From: CAVLCC01 sp963624975
Lineage (GTDB): Bacteria; Actinomycetota; Coriobacteriia; Coriobacteriales; CADBOM01
Direction of reading: 5' to 3'
DNA length: 34,825 nt
NCBI GenBank assembly: GCA_963624975.1
Contig: CAVFRF010000069.1
Span: forward strand, 1 to 34,825
The translations under genes and the position numbers were made by a program. Under the pieces are notes generated by a model. The model saw only the letters and a program-made list of their open reading frames with translations. It was not told the origin of the DNA and searched no databases. Below are positions 23,401 to 31,700 of the stretch, in pieces. The first letter of the stretch is position 1; the number at the start of each line of letters is the position of its first letter.

Positions 23401-26175
23401 CTGGTGCTGGACGAAGGGCCAGCGTCGGCGGAGTTCAACGTGTTCCTGAAGGGGCTTCGCGATTCGCTCAACAACGGTATTACCGAAGGCGAAGCTGTGG
23501 ATATGCTGGCGCAGCACATGATCACCCTGCCTGTGTTCGAAGCACTGTTTGCCGGCTCTGGGTTTGCAAGTTCCAACCCTGTGTCGATTGCCATGGAGGG
23601 CATGGTGGAGACGCTGAGAACTTACGGCATCGAGACCGATTCTGAGCGCCGCGAGCTTGCAGAACTTTACACCAGCGTGCGCTTGCGTGCGGCGTCTGTG
23701 CGCACCGATGCCGGGCGGCAAAAGATCATCAAGGAACTCTACGAGAAATTCTTCAGCCAGGCATTCAAGGCCACGCACGAAAAGATGGGAATCGTTTACA
23801 CCCCCAACGAGGTGGTGGACTACATCTTGCACGCTACCGACAGGCTGCTCAAGAAGGAGTTTGGCAAAAGCCTGGCGGACGAAGGAGTGCACATCTTGGA
23901 TCCCTTCACGGGAACGGGCACGTTTGTGGTGAACCTGCTGCAGGACAGCGGGCTGATCCCAGACGATAGGCTCGCGTACAAGTACGCCAACGAGGTGCAC
24001 TGCAACGAGATTGTGCTTCTGGCCTACTACATCGCCACCATCAACATCGAGCATGCCTATCATTCGCGCATGCCCGGCGAGTACGTGCCGTTCGAGGGCG
24101 CGGTGCTCACCGACACCTTCCAGATGTACGAGGATGGCGACCCGATTGACCTAGATACTTTCGTCGACAACACCGAGCGCATCCTCAAGCAGATGAAGAC
24201 GCCCATCAACGTCATCGTCGGCAACCCGCCTTATTCGGCGGGGCAGAAGAGCGAGAATGATAACGCCAAGAACCTTGAGTACCCAACTCTCGATGGGAAG
24301 ATCCGCGCAACCTACGCCGCAAAATCGTCGGCAACGCTCAAGAACTCGCTCTACGACTCCTACATCCGCTCGTTCCGCTGGGCGTCCGACCGCATCGGCG
24401 AGCGCGGCATGGTGAGCTTCGTCACCAACGGCGGCTGGCTCGACGGACAGGCCATGGACGGGTTCAGAAAGACGCTCGTGGACGAGTTTAGCTCGATCTA
24501 CGTGTTCAACCTGAGGGGCAACCAGCGCACCCAGGGCGAGCAATCTCGCAAGGAAGGCGGCAAGATCTTCGGGTCGGGCTCCCGTACGCCCGTGGCGATC
24601 ACCATGCTCATCAAGAACCCAGACTCCGGCGAGCGGGGCGCCATCCACTACCACGACATCGGCGATTACCTCACACGAGAGGAGAAGCTCTCCATCGTGG
24701 CGAGCGCCATCGAAGGCGAGCCCTTCGGGTGGGATTCGATAACTCCCGACCGCCACGGCGACTGGCTCAACCAGCGCGACGACTCCTGGTACGATTTCGC
24801 GCCGCTCGGTATCGAGAATAAGCTGAATAAAACTCCTAGTGGCATATTTGATACGTATTCAGGTGGTTTGAAGACAAATAGGGATGCATGGCTGATTAAT
24901 TACTCAGAAGCTGCCTGCGTTAAAACCTCTACCGAAATGATTGAATTTTATAATTCGGAAGTTTCACGAGTTTCCGTCTCTGGCTCAGTTAACGATATTG
25001 ATTCTTTTGTTAATTCTGATCCTTTAAAAATATCTTGGAGCTCAGGACTCAAATTAAAACTGAAAAGACGTCTCGCGATCAAAGGCGAGGTACAGCTTAA
25101 TTGCATGATGTATAGACCATTTTGCAAACAATGGATTAACTGGGTTGACGATTTGGTGGAACGCCCAGGATTGCAATCTTCGATCTTTCCAACAAGTCAA
25201 GAAAATGTCGTGATTGATCTTTCCCGTGGTTTGAAGTCTTTTTCTGCCATAGTCGTAAAGGCTGTACCGGCTTACGATTTCAATGAAAAGGGCCAGTGTT
25301 TCCCACTCTATTGGTATGAGGAAACGGAGGCGGGGACCACGCTCTTTGATAGCGACGACTACCTCGGAAAGGGCGAGCAGTCGTCCCTCTTCGGCGACGG
25401 CGCTTCCCTCAAGGAAAAGAAGTTCGTCCGCCACGACGCAATCACCGACGACGCTCTTAGAATATTCCGCGCCGCCTACCCGAACGCCTACGGCGCTGGC
25501 AAGGGCCGCACCATCGAACAAGCCAAAGAAGACGGGCTTCCCACGTCGGTTGCGCGCACCAACGAGCGTTTCGAGGTGGCGAAGGTCGACATCTTCTACT
25601 ACGTGTACGGCATCCTGCATTCCCCTGAGTACCGAGAGCGGTTTGCGGCCAATCTGCAGAAGGAGCTGCCGCGCATCCCCCTGTCGCGCAACTTCAAGGA
25701 ATTTGCCGGCGCTGGACGTGCCCTGGCCAAGCTCCATCTTGATTATGAGAATGTCGACCCCTGGGATGTCAAGGAGATTGGCAGCGGCTTGATTCCCGGG
25801 CCTGTCACCAAGATCAAGTGGGGTAAGAAAAAAGATTCCGAGACCGGCAATAAAGTGGACGATCATACCGTTCTCATCTACAACGAGAATCTGACCATCA
25901 GAGAGATACCCGAGCATGCGCAGCGCTATGTCGTCAACGGACGTAGCCCGCTTGAGTGGGTTATCGATCGCTATCAGGTGAAGACCGACAAGGATTCGGG
26001 CATCGTCAACGACCCCAACGACTACAGCGACAATCCTCGCTATATAGTCGACCTCATCGAGAAGCTCATCACAGTGTCGGTGCGCACGATGGAAATCGTG
26101 GATGCATTGCCGCCTTTGGCGGAGATGGCTCAGCCTGAGGATTGGCCGGTTGCCTGGAAGATCAACAAAGGCTAG
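20428..26175 (+). CDS. Single-chain restriction-modification enzyme, Type ISP-like, with extra N-terminal nuclease-like module
   Basis: A 1915-residue protein joining all restriction-modification functions. Order: residues 1-260, an extra module with GDGDYIAGDTLWDLKVRK (175-192), a PD-(D/E)xK-like signature; about 293-415, an Mrr-type nuclease (GADVGIDLVALD with D334, then IQCKCY with Q349 and K351); 430-870, a superfamily 2 helicase/translocase (ACGTGKT 459-465, DEAH 587-590, TAT 626-628, QAVGRVMRR 838-846); about 1080-1450, an N6-adenine methylase (DPFTGTGTF 1158-1166, NPPY 1266-1269); then a target-recognition and C-terminal region. From about 293 on this matches the LlaGI/LlaBIII plan. 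Type ISP enzymes cut after collision of translocating molecules and modify one strand. No partner subunit gene is nearby, consistent with self-sufficiency. ATG 20428 is preceded by AGGGGAG. The frame is intact, so it is probably functional. Confidence 0.9.
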   Translation: MPSVTQIVGNVKQPRGGYLPIEEFEQQTYSDDLKVVGSYNISANLVGLAVDYGVRIALGDSPEDALMVSLIGANLVHELENAEALINQIDSAALRSSYPDEQTIIALCKLSGFDSAMRAGIRAYKPIEDIRPNEQTISDIANLIIRTKTFFDEVGPVDSTGFTFEGGLTDCAETGDGDYIAGDTLWDLKVRKDEPDKNQTLQILLYYLMGLRSNQDKFKPITKIGIYNPRLQKSWICSVLDLDESMLGGIMESILGYEPRHADRVEPRESNSTTIYEVVKEIREESKTEKEKGTKFERACRYYLMNDPVYAQRFDEVWMWNDAPTNDGADVGIDLVALDSEDGSYWAIQCKCYQKHILNLKDVSTFYTKAGIGDIYKHNMIISTCWDFGPNLDKTAIGYGTVRLYAGQMAESDIDWDSFLEGKSVGKRDFKEPRPHQREAIDACLEKFQDYDRGQLIMACGTGKTITSLRLTEEMLPEGSLVLFLTPSIALVSQTMREWANQSKRDMRCAVVCSDETASRTEKDTWETSLSDIPYPATTDPAKLFEQIGHFDRSDGINVVFSTYQSIQVISDAQHMGLDPFDLIVCDEAHRTTGASVATDDLSNQSSFTKVHDNRLVSAKKRVYMTATPKIYGDNARRQAKAESYEISSMDDEEKFGPVLYKLSFASAVDQGLLTDYRVIALTVSEEVVSEVYQRAMANADGFEITDAAKVIGCWKGLSDQGKEDGSGHPLKNAVAFCSSIPESIRIADYFERTVKAYIDYEHEKGNDVKGLECEVRHVDGTMDMATRKGKLSWLADADDATCHVLSNVRCLSEGVDVPNLDAIMFLQPKKSRVDVVQAVGRVMRRFEGKEYGYIILPVVVPAGYTPEEALDNTEAFKVVWEILQALRSHDERLEGSMNSLEYDMSTTSVVEVVNVGNKAKGQANENGDKGGADEETTTGDGQLRLDLSDRQLQEAVNAVIVKKCGTKVYWEDWAKDIGQIAKRHIERVGELVLDEGPASAEFNVFLKGLRDSLNNGITEGEAVDMLAQHMITLPVFEALFAGSGFASSNPVSIAMEGMVETLRTYGIETDSERRELAELYTSVRLRAASVRTDAGRQKIIKELYEKFFSQAFKATHEKMGIVYTPNEVVDYILHATDRLLKKEFGKSLADEGVHILDPFTGTGTFVVNLLQDSGLIPDDRLAYKYANEVHCNEIVLLAYYIATINIEHAYHSRMPGEYVPFEGAVLTDTFQMYEDGDPIDLDTFVDNTERILKQMKTPINVIVGNPPYSAGQKSENDNAKNLEYPTLDGKIRATYAAKSSATLKNSLYDSYIRSFRWASDRIGERGMVSFVTNGGWLDGQAMDGFRKTLVDEFSSIYVFNLRGNQRTQGEQSRKEGGKIFGSGSRTPVAITMLIKNPDSGERGAIHYHDIGDYLTREEKLSIVASAIEGEPFGWDSITPDRHGDWLNQRDDSWYDFAPLGIENKLNKTPSGIFDTYSGGLKTNRDAWLINYSEAACVKTSTEMIEFYNSEVSRVSVSGSVNDIDSFVNSDPLKISWSSGLKLKLKRRLAIKGEVQLNCMMYRPFCKQWINWVDDLVERPGLQSSIFPTSQENVVIDLSRGLKSFSAIVVKAVPAYDFNEKGQCFPLYWYEETEAGTTLFDSDDYLGKGEQSSLFGDGASLKEKKFVRHDAITDDALRIFRAAYPNAYGAGKGRTIEQAKEDGLPTSVARTNERFEVAKVDIFYYVYGILHSPEYRERFAANLQKELPRIPLSRNFKEFAGAGRALAKLHLDYENVDPWDVKEIGSGLIPGPVTKIKWGKKKDSETGNKVDDHTVLIYNENLTIREIPEHAQRYVVNGRSPLEWVIDRYQVKTDKDSGIVNDPNDYSDNPRYIVDLIEKLITVSVRTMEIVDALPPLAEMAQPEDWPVAWKINKG
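24821..25300 (+). other. Low-GC block inside the restriction-modification gene (target-recognition region)
   Basis: By hand count 24841-25260 is about 39% GC (164 of 420), against about 67% for 24721-24780 and 63% for 25441-25500. The block encodes roughly residues 1465-1625, just after the methylase core, where a Type ISP enzyme carries its target-recognition domain. The frame is preserved at both edges. This looks like an exchanged specificity segment, by analogy with domain swapping in Type I HsdS proteins. Confidence 0.7.
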
Positions 26176-28031
26176 CAGCCGAACATCATCGCCTTCATGA
26201 AGCTGTAGAACTCTGGAGACGTGTACTGCAAGTCCCCGAAATGCGATGTGGCCAGGAATGTGAGGAAGTACATCGCCATGCCCAGAAGCGCGAGGCAGGC
26301 CATGACGGTGACTACGCGCGATCTTGCGGGAGCCATGTGCACGACGGCGGGAATGACGGGTTTCTTCTTGCCTGCCGGCTTGCTTGCGGTTTCGACTCGG
26401 ACTTCCTGCGACACCCAGAAGCACACGAGGGCCGGTATGGTGAGAAGCAGCGAGAAGTCGACGAAGTAGCGCATGTTCACGCCGGAGTAGATGCCGTCGA
26501 AAGCGGCGAGGAGCAACGCGACGACTATGCAGCCCAGACAGAGGAACATCGGCGAGTTGCCATGTTCGCGCAGCTGCACGCGCTTCTTGCGACCAAAGAG
26601 CGCAAACGATATGAACAGCGCCGGGTTGAGGAACAGAAAACCAGCGTAGTACGGTTCGTTCGTCCACACCTGCCACATGTCGAGGTTGTTGACCACCTGG
26701 ATGAACGGGTATTCGGAACACGGTATGAACGGTAGGAACAGGTATTCGAGCACGTACCCGATGCTCCGCATGAACCCCGGCCATGCAAACGAGGTCATAT
26801 CGGAACCGGTGAGGTTGTACATGGCACCGAAGTCGGTTGGGGAGCCGAAGCGGATGTAGTTGTACCACATGATGGGCAGCACCGCCGCGAGAACGGGCAG
26901 TATCGCGCAAGCCGTGTTGGCAAGGCCTTTCTTCGAGAAGAAGAGCCGCTGCCTGATCTCGGGCCAGAAGATCGGGAAGGCGAGAAACACCGCAACGAAG
27001 AACTGAGGCCGGCATCCAAGGGTGCATCCCACGAACAGCGACCCAAGGACGAGCAGGGGCTTGCTCACCTTGGCTGCCACTCCATCGTTTTCGAGCTGCT
27101 CGCTACCGGGCTTGGCCTTGAACCAGCATGCGAGGCCAAGGCAGAGGAACATGAAGCCGCTTGTCGTGGGCACCTCGTACACGCGAGGGACGAATGCCTG
27201 CTCGAACACTCCGCAAGCCGCTATTGCCACGACCGTGCCAACGAGGAAAGCCGCCAGGCTCAACTTGGGAAAGAGCTTTTGCTGCATCTGCTTGAGGAGC
27301 AGCAAAAGCGCCCATACCGAGAGTATGGCAAACAGCAGCACCACATGGTTCGTTGCCAGGTCTATGCCGGTGAGAGCCTTGACCGGCAGGTAGGTGAGCA
27401 GGCAGGGCAGCACTCCGAAGTAGCAGTAGTACTCGCCGTTGTACCATGCGTAGTCCCAGTACATGGGCTCTTGAGCCTCGGCGTTGGCTGCGGTGCGGTC
27501 GGCCCACACGTAGGGGTTGTCCATCGACTCCAAGATTTCGGAATGGGGGAGGTCCAGCGTAACGTGCCCCTCGAGCAGCGCGTCGGCCAGATGGTTGTAC
27601 TCGTTGCCGTCTACCGTGCCGTACTCGGCGTCGAATCCCGTGCTGGCAAGCCAATCCCCCTGCTTGGTGAAGTCGGAGAAGGGGACGAGCACGAGCGATA
27701 CGATGATGGGGATGGCGAGGATGGCTGCCAGATGCTTGCGGTTTTTCCAGTCGACCACGGACTTGTGCAGCGGCGAGCTGGGACGAAACGCGAAGATGAT
27801 TGCGGCGGCCACGAAGAGCAGCGCCCATCGCGCTGCGAACTTGTCGATGCCGAACGCCTCGCTTCTAGCGCCGAGAACCCAGGCGATAACAGACAGCGCG
27901 ACATCTATGAGAAAGGCCGCAAGCGCCAGCTTGTCGAACGAATTGAGCCAGACATGCGACGGGTTGCCGTTCGCATCGGGATCGATGCGATTCGACACTT
28001 TTGAATCTGCGATGTTTGACGATCTGCGCAT
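26172..28031 (-). CDS. Polytopic membrane protein of unknown function, possibly GT-C-like
   Basis: The product (619 residues from ATG 28031) has about 12-14 hydrophobic segments, for example LALAAFLIDVALSVIAWVLG, WALLFVAAAIIFAF, LLFAILSVWALLLLL and VTVMACLALLGMAMYFLTFL. A long soluble loop after the third segment (GTVDGNEYNHLADALLEGHV, with ADRTAANAEAQEPMYWDYAW) probably faces outward. The motif NYIRFGSPTDFG near the middle recalls large membrane glycosyltransferase-like families, but I do not recognise a named family, so function is open. An in-frame TTG at 28073 is an alternative start; neither has a strong ribosome-binding site. The gene is convergent with the restriction-modification gene and shares CTAG at the stops. 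Confidence 0.8.
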   Translation of the reverse strand: MRRSSNIADSKVSNRIDPDANGNPSHVWLNSFDKLALAAFLIDVALSVIAWVLGARSEAFGIDKFAARWALLFVAAAIIFAFRPSSPLHKSVVDWKNRKHLAAILAIPIIVSLVLVPFSDFTKQGDWLASTGFDAEYGTVDGNEYNHLADALLEGHVTLDLPHSEILESMDNPYVWADRTAANAEAQEPMYWDYAWYNGEYYCYFGVLPCLLTYLPVKALTGIDLATNHVVLLFAILSVWALLLLLKQMQQKLFPKLSLAAFLVGTVVAIAACGVFEQAFVPRVYEVPTTSGFMFLCLGLACWFKAKPGSEQLENDGVAAKVSKPLLVLGSLFVGCTLGCRPQFFVAVFLAFPIFWPEIRQRLFFSKKGLANTACAILPVLAAVLPIMWYNYIRFGSPTDFGAMYNLTGSDMTSFAWPGFMRSIGYVLEYLFLPFIPCSEYPFIQVVNNLDMWQVWTNEPYYAGFLFLNPALFISFALFGRKKRVQLREHGNSPMFLCLGCIVVALLLAAFDGIYSGVNMRYFVDFSLLLTIPALVCFWVSQEVRVETASKPAGKKKPVIPAVVHMAPARSRVVTVMACLALLGMAMYFLTFLATSHFGDLQYTSPEFYSFMKAMMFGC

Positions 28032-28202
28032 GCTGTCCCGCTTTCCCGATGGGCTGCTTGCCGCATATGGCAATGTGCTTGCTGCTTGGGGTTCGAGTAT
28101 ATATCAGGTTCGGCTCAAACTCCGCCTGCCATCATGGCTACAGGCATATGCGGGAGACTCCCGAACTTTTTCAGAATGTCGCCGGGGATGTGCGCGGGTT
28201 GG

Positions 28203-28230
28203 CTGTTCTCGATGCTATCATCGAGAACAG
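28203..28230. repeat. Perfect inverted repeat between divergent genes, candidate operator
   Basis: CTGTTCTCGAT (28203-28213) is exactly complementary to ATCGAGAACAG (28220-28230), around a six-base centre. It sits between the minus-strand membrane protein (start near 28031) and the plus-strand yerC-like gene (start near 28327). As no T-tract follows on either strand, an operator is more likely than a terminator. The rest of 28032-28326 holds a weak CATAAT -10-like box at 28290-28295, a small stem at 28151-28163 and nothing else recognised. Confidence 0.55.
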
Positions 28231-28326
28231 GACTGGGCGATTTTGGATTTCCGCGCATTCGGCTTCGGCCTGCAGCGGAGCCTTTCAATCATAATTTAGA
28301 GACGACTCGAGAAACGGCGGTTGGAT

Positions 28327-28644
28327 TTGGACAAGAACGGCAACAGCCAGGAGATAGCGGAGCTTTGCAACGTGCTGGCCACTATCGACAACTCGGACGA
28401 CGTAAAGAGGTTTTTGGAAGACCTGTGCACCATAAGGGAGATGCAGGACTTCGCCCAGCGCCTGAGCGTTGCGCAGATGCTGGATGCCGGCCATGCCTAC
28501 ACCTCGATCAGCGATGCCACCGGTGCTTCTGCCACCACCATCGCGAGGGTGTCCAAATGCCTCAACTACGGTTCGGGCGGCTACCGCATGGTGCTCGACC
28601 AGATCCTGGGCGATCCGGAGCCGGACGGCGAGGCCGAGAGCTAA
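28327..28644 (+). CDS. YerC/YecD-type TrpR-superfamily DNA-binding protein
   Basis: A small regulator of about 105 residues from the Trp-repressor-like YerC/YecD family. The conserved helix-turn-helix region is visible: IREMQDFAQRLSVAQMLDAG, then HAYTSISDATGASATTIARV and SKCLNYGSGGYRMVLDQI. The family is typical of Firmicutes and Coriobacteriia; its ligand and regulon are not well defined. The start is uncertain: TTG at 28327 is six bases after GGCGG (28316-28320), while TTG at 28321 abuts that site; the two differ by two residues. It lies 69 bases before dnaE on the same strand, so they may share a transcript. A perfect dyad upstream could be its own operator. Confidence 0.85.
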   Translation: MDKNGNSQEIAELCNVLATIDNSDDVKRFLEDLCTIREMQDFAQRLSVAQMLDAGHAYTSISDATGASATTIARVSKCLNYGSGGYRMVLDQILGDPEPDGEAES

Positions 28645-28713
28645 AGCGCTTACCCGTGCCCTCACAGTAGGGCATCACCTTAGATTTACCACTAGCGACT
28701 AGAGGCGAGATTC

Positions 28714-31700
28714 ATGGCGTTCGTACATCTTCACAACCACACGGAATATTCACTACTCGACGGTGCCACCAAGGTGGACGAGATGGCCGAGTATGCATAT
28801 AGCCTGGGGATGAACGCCATAGCCATCACCGACCACGGCTACATGTACGGCATCCCCGAGTTCGTGAAGGCCTGCGATGCAGTGACCTCGAAGGCCATGA
28901 AGAACTGGCAGAAGGCTTGCGAGGCGGCTGAGGAAGCGGGCGAACCCGCTCCCGAGAAGCCCAAGGGCATCAAGCCCATCCTGGGATGCGAGGTCTACTT
29001 TACCCCCGACTCCACGCTGGCACGCGACCACAAGCCCGAGCTTTACCACATGATTCTTCTGGCCAAGAACAACGAGGGCTACAAGAACCTGCTGGCCATC
29101 GTGAGCGATGCCGCGGTCGAGGGATTCTACTACAAGCCTCGCACCACCCTGGAGTCTCTCAGAGAGCATCACGAAGGCGTGATCGCCACCAGCGCCTGCA
29201 TCGCGGGCATCATCCCCAAGTACATCGACCGAGGGCAGCTCGACCAGGCGGTCGAATGGGCGCAGACCTTCGTGGACATCTTCGGCAAGGACGATTTCTA
29301 CATCGAGATCCAGGACCACGGCATCACCACCGATGCCGGCATGCCCGAGGCCGAGGTCAACCGCGCGCTGGTGAAGATCGCTGCCGACCTGGGGCTCAAG
29401 ACCATCGCCACCAACGACATCCACTACCTCAAGAAGGAAGATGCCCAGACGCAGGACATCATGATGTGCATCGGCATGGGCAAGCAGCTCGACGATCCCG
29501 ACCGCATGCGCTTCAAGAACGACGAGTTCTACCTCAAGACCGAGGAGGAGATGCGCGCCATCTTCGCCGAGTATCCCGAGGCCTGCGACAACACGGTCGA
29601 GATCGCCGAGAAGTGCAACGTCACGCTATCGCACGACCTCGTGCTGCCGAGGCTGCCGCTTCCCGAGGGCGAGACCAACGAGACGATGCTTCGCAAGGAG
29701 GCCGAGAAGGGCCTCAAGGAGCGCTATGGCGACCCGCTTCCACAGGAGGTGGTCGACCGTTTCGAGCACGAGTACAACATCATCTGCACCAAGGGCTTCG
29801 CGGCGTACTTCCTCATCGTGCAGGAGTTCACGCAATGGGCCAAGGACAACGGCGTGGGAGTGGGTCCGGGCCGTGGATCGGCCGCTGGCTCCATCGTGAG
29901 CTATGCGCTCAACATCACCACGTTCGACCCGCTTGAGAACGGCCTGCTGTTCGAGAGGTTCCTCTCGCCTGAGCGCACGGAGATGCCCGATATCGACCTC
30001 GACTTCGACGACGAGCGCCGCGGTGACGTGATCAACCACGTGAAGGAGGTGTACGGCGAGGAGAAGATCGCCAACATCATCACCTTCGGCAAGATGAAGG
30101 CCAAGCAGGCCATCCAGGATGCCGCCAGGGTGCTGGGCTACTCGCTGGGCAAGGCGCTGTCGATCAACAAGCTCTTCACCAGCCCGTTCGCCACCATCGC
30201 GGGCACCATGAACGAGTCGAAGAAGGAGTCGGACAACGCTGAGTACTACAACCCCGACTTCGTGGAGATGTACAAGACCGACCCCGAGGCCAAGCAGATC
30301 ATCGACACCGCCAAGAAGCTCGAGGGCATGATCCGCGGCGAGGGCGTGCATGCGTCGGCCGTGGTGATCTGCCGCGACCCGATCAAGGAGCACGTGCCCG
30401 CCAAGCTCGACACCAAGGAGGGCGCGCTCATCTCGCAGTACGACGGCGTGAACGTGGCCGACCTCGGACTGCTGAAGATGGACTTCCTGGGCCTGCGCAC
30501 CCTCACCGTGATCTCGAAGGCGCAGCAGAACATCTACGAGAACTACGGCAAGAAGATCGACCTCGACAAGATCGACTTCTCGGACCCCGCCATCTACGAC
30601 CTGTTCGCCAGGGGCGACACGACGGGCGTGTTCCAGGTGGAGTCGGCCGGACTCACCAGCCTGCTGCAGCGCATGAAGCCCGACAGGTACTCCGACATCA
30701 TCGCGTGCATCGCGCTCTACCGTCCGGGACCGCTCGACGCGGGCATGGTCGACGACTTCGTGGACCGCAAGCTCGGCAAGAAGGAGATCAAGTACTACGA
30801 CGACAGGCTCAAGGACATCCTGGAGGATACCTACGGCACCATCGTGTACCAGGAGCAGGTGATGCTCATCTCCATCAAGATGTCGGGCTTCAACGCGGGC
30901 GAGAGCGACAAGGTGCGCAAGGCCGTGGCCAAGAAGAAGATCGACCTCATGACCAAGAAGGTCCAGAAATGGGCCGATGGCCAGGAAGAGACGATGAAGG
31001 ACCACTGGCTCAACGGCGCCGAGCGCAACGGCTACAAGCGCGAGATCGCGCAGAAGATCTGGGACGACGTGGAGAAGTTCGCGTCCTACGCGTTCAACAA
31101 GTCGCACTCGGCAGCGTACGCCATCATCTGCATGCAGACCGCGTGGCTCAAGGCGTACTACCCGCGCGAGTACATGGCCGCGGTGCTCACCAGCTACATG
31201 GGCAAGAACAGCGACCGCATCAAGGTCGTGATCAACGCCCTCAAGCAGCAGGGCGTGTCGGTGCTGCCGCCCGATGTGAACTCGTCTAGGCGCGACTTTA
31301 CCGCAGTGGGCGACGACATCAGGTTCGGCCTGGCCGGCATCAAGGGCATGGGCACGGCGCCGGCCGACGCGATCATCGAGGAACGCGAGAAGAACGGCCC
31401 CTTCACCTCGCTGCACGATTTCGTGAACCGCGTGTCCACCAAGTACTGCAACAAGAAGGTGGTCGAGGTGCTCATCAAGTCGGGCGCTTTCGACTCAACC
31501 GGATACACCCGCAGGCAGATGATGCTGTTCCTCGAGCGCGACGGGCTTCTGGAGTCGGCCGCCAAGCACCACAAGGATATCGAGATGGGACAGGTCACGA
31601 TGTTCGACCTCATGGGCGATGCCGGCGACAACTCTTTTGCAGAAGACGTGCCCGAGCCCGACGGCGTGGAGTGGGACAGGAAGGTCAAGCTCGACTTCGA

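Noticed and set aside
29626..31416. Long minus-strand open frame opposite dnaE
   Set aside because: Antisense shadow of dnaE; leucine-, valine- and histidine-rich low-complexity translation with no family signal.
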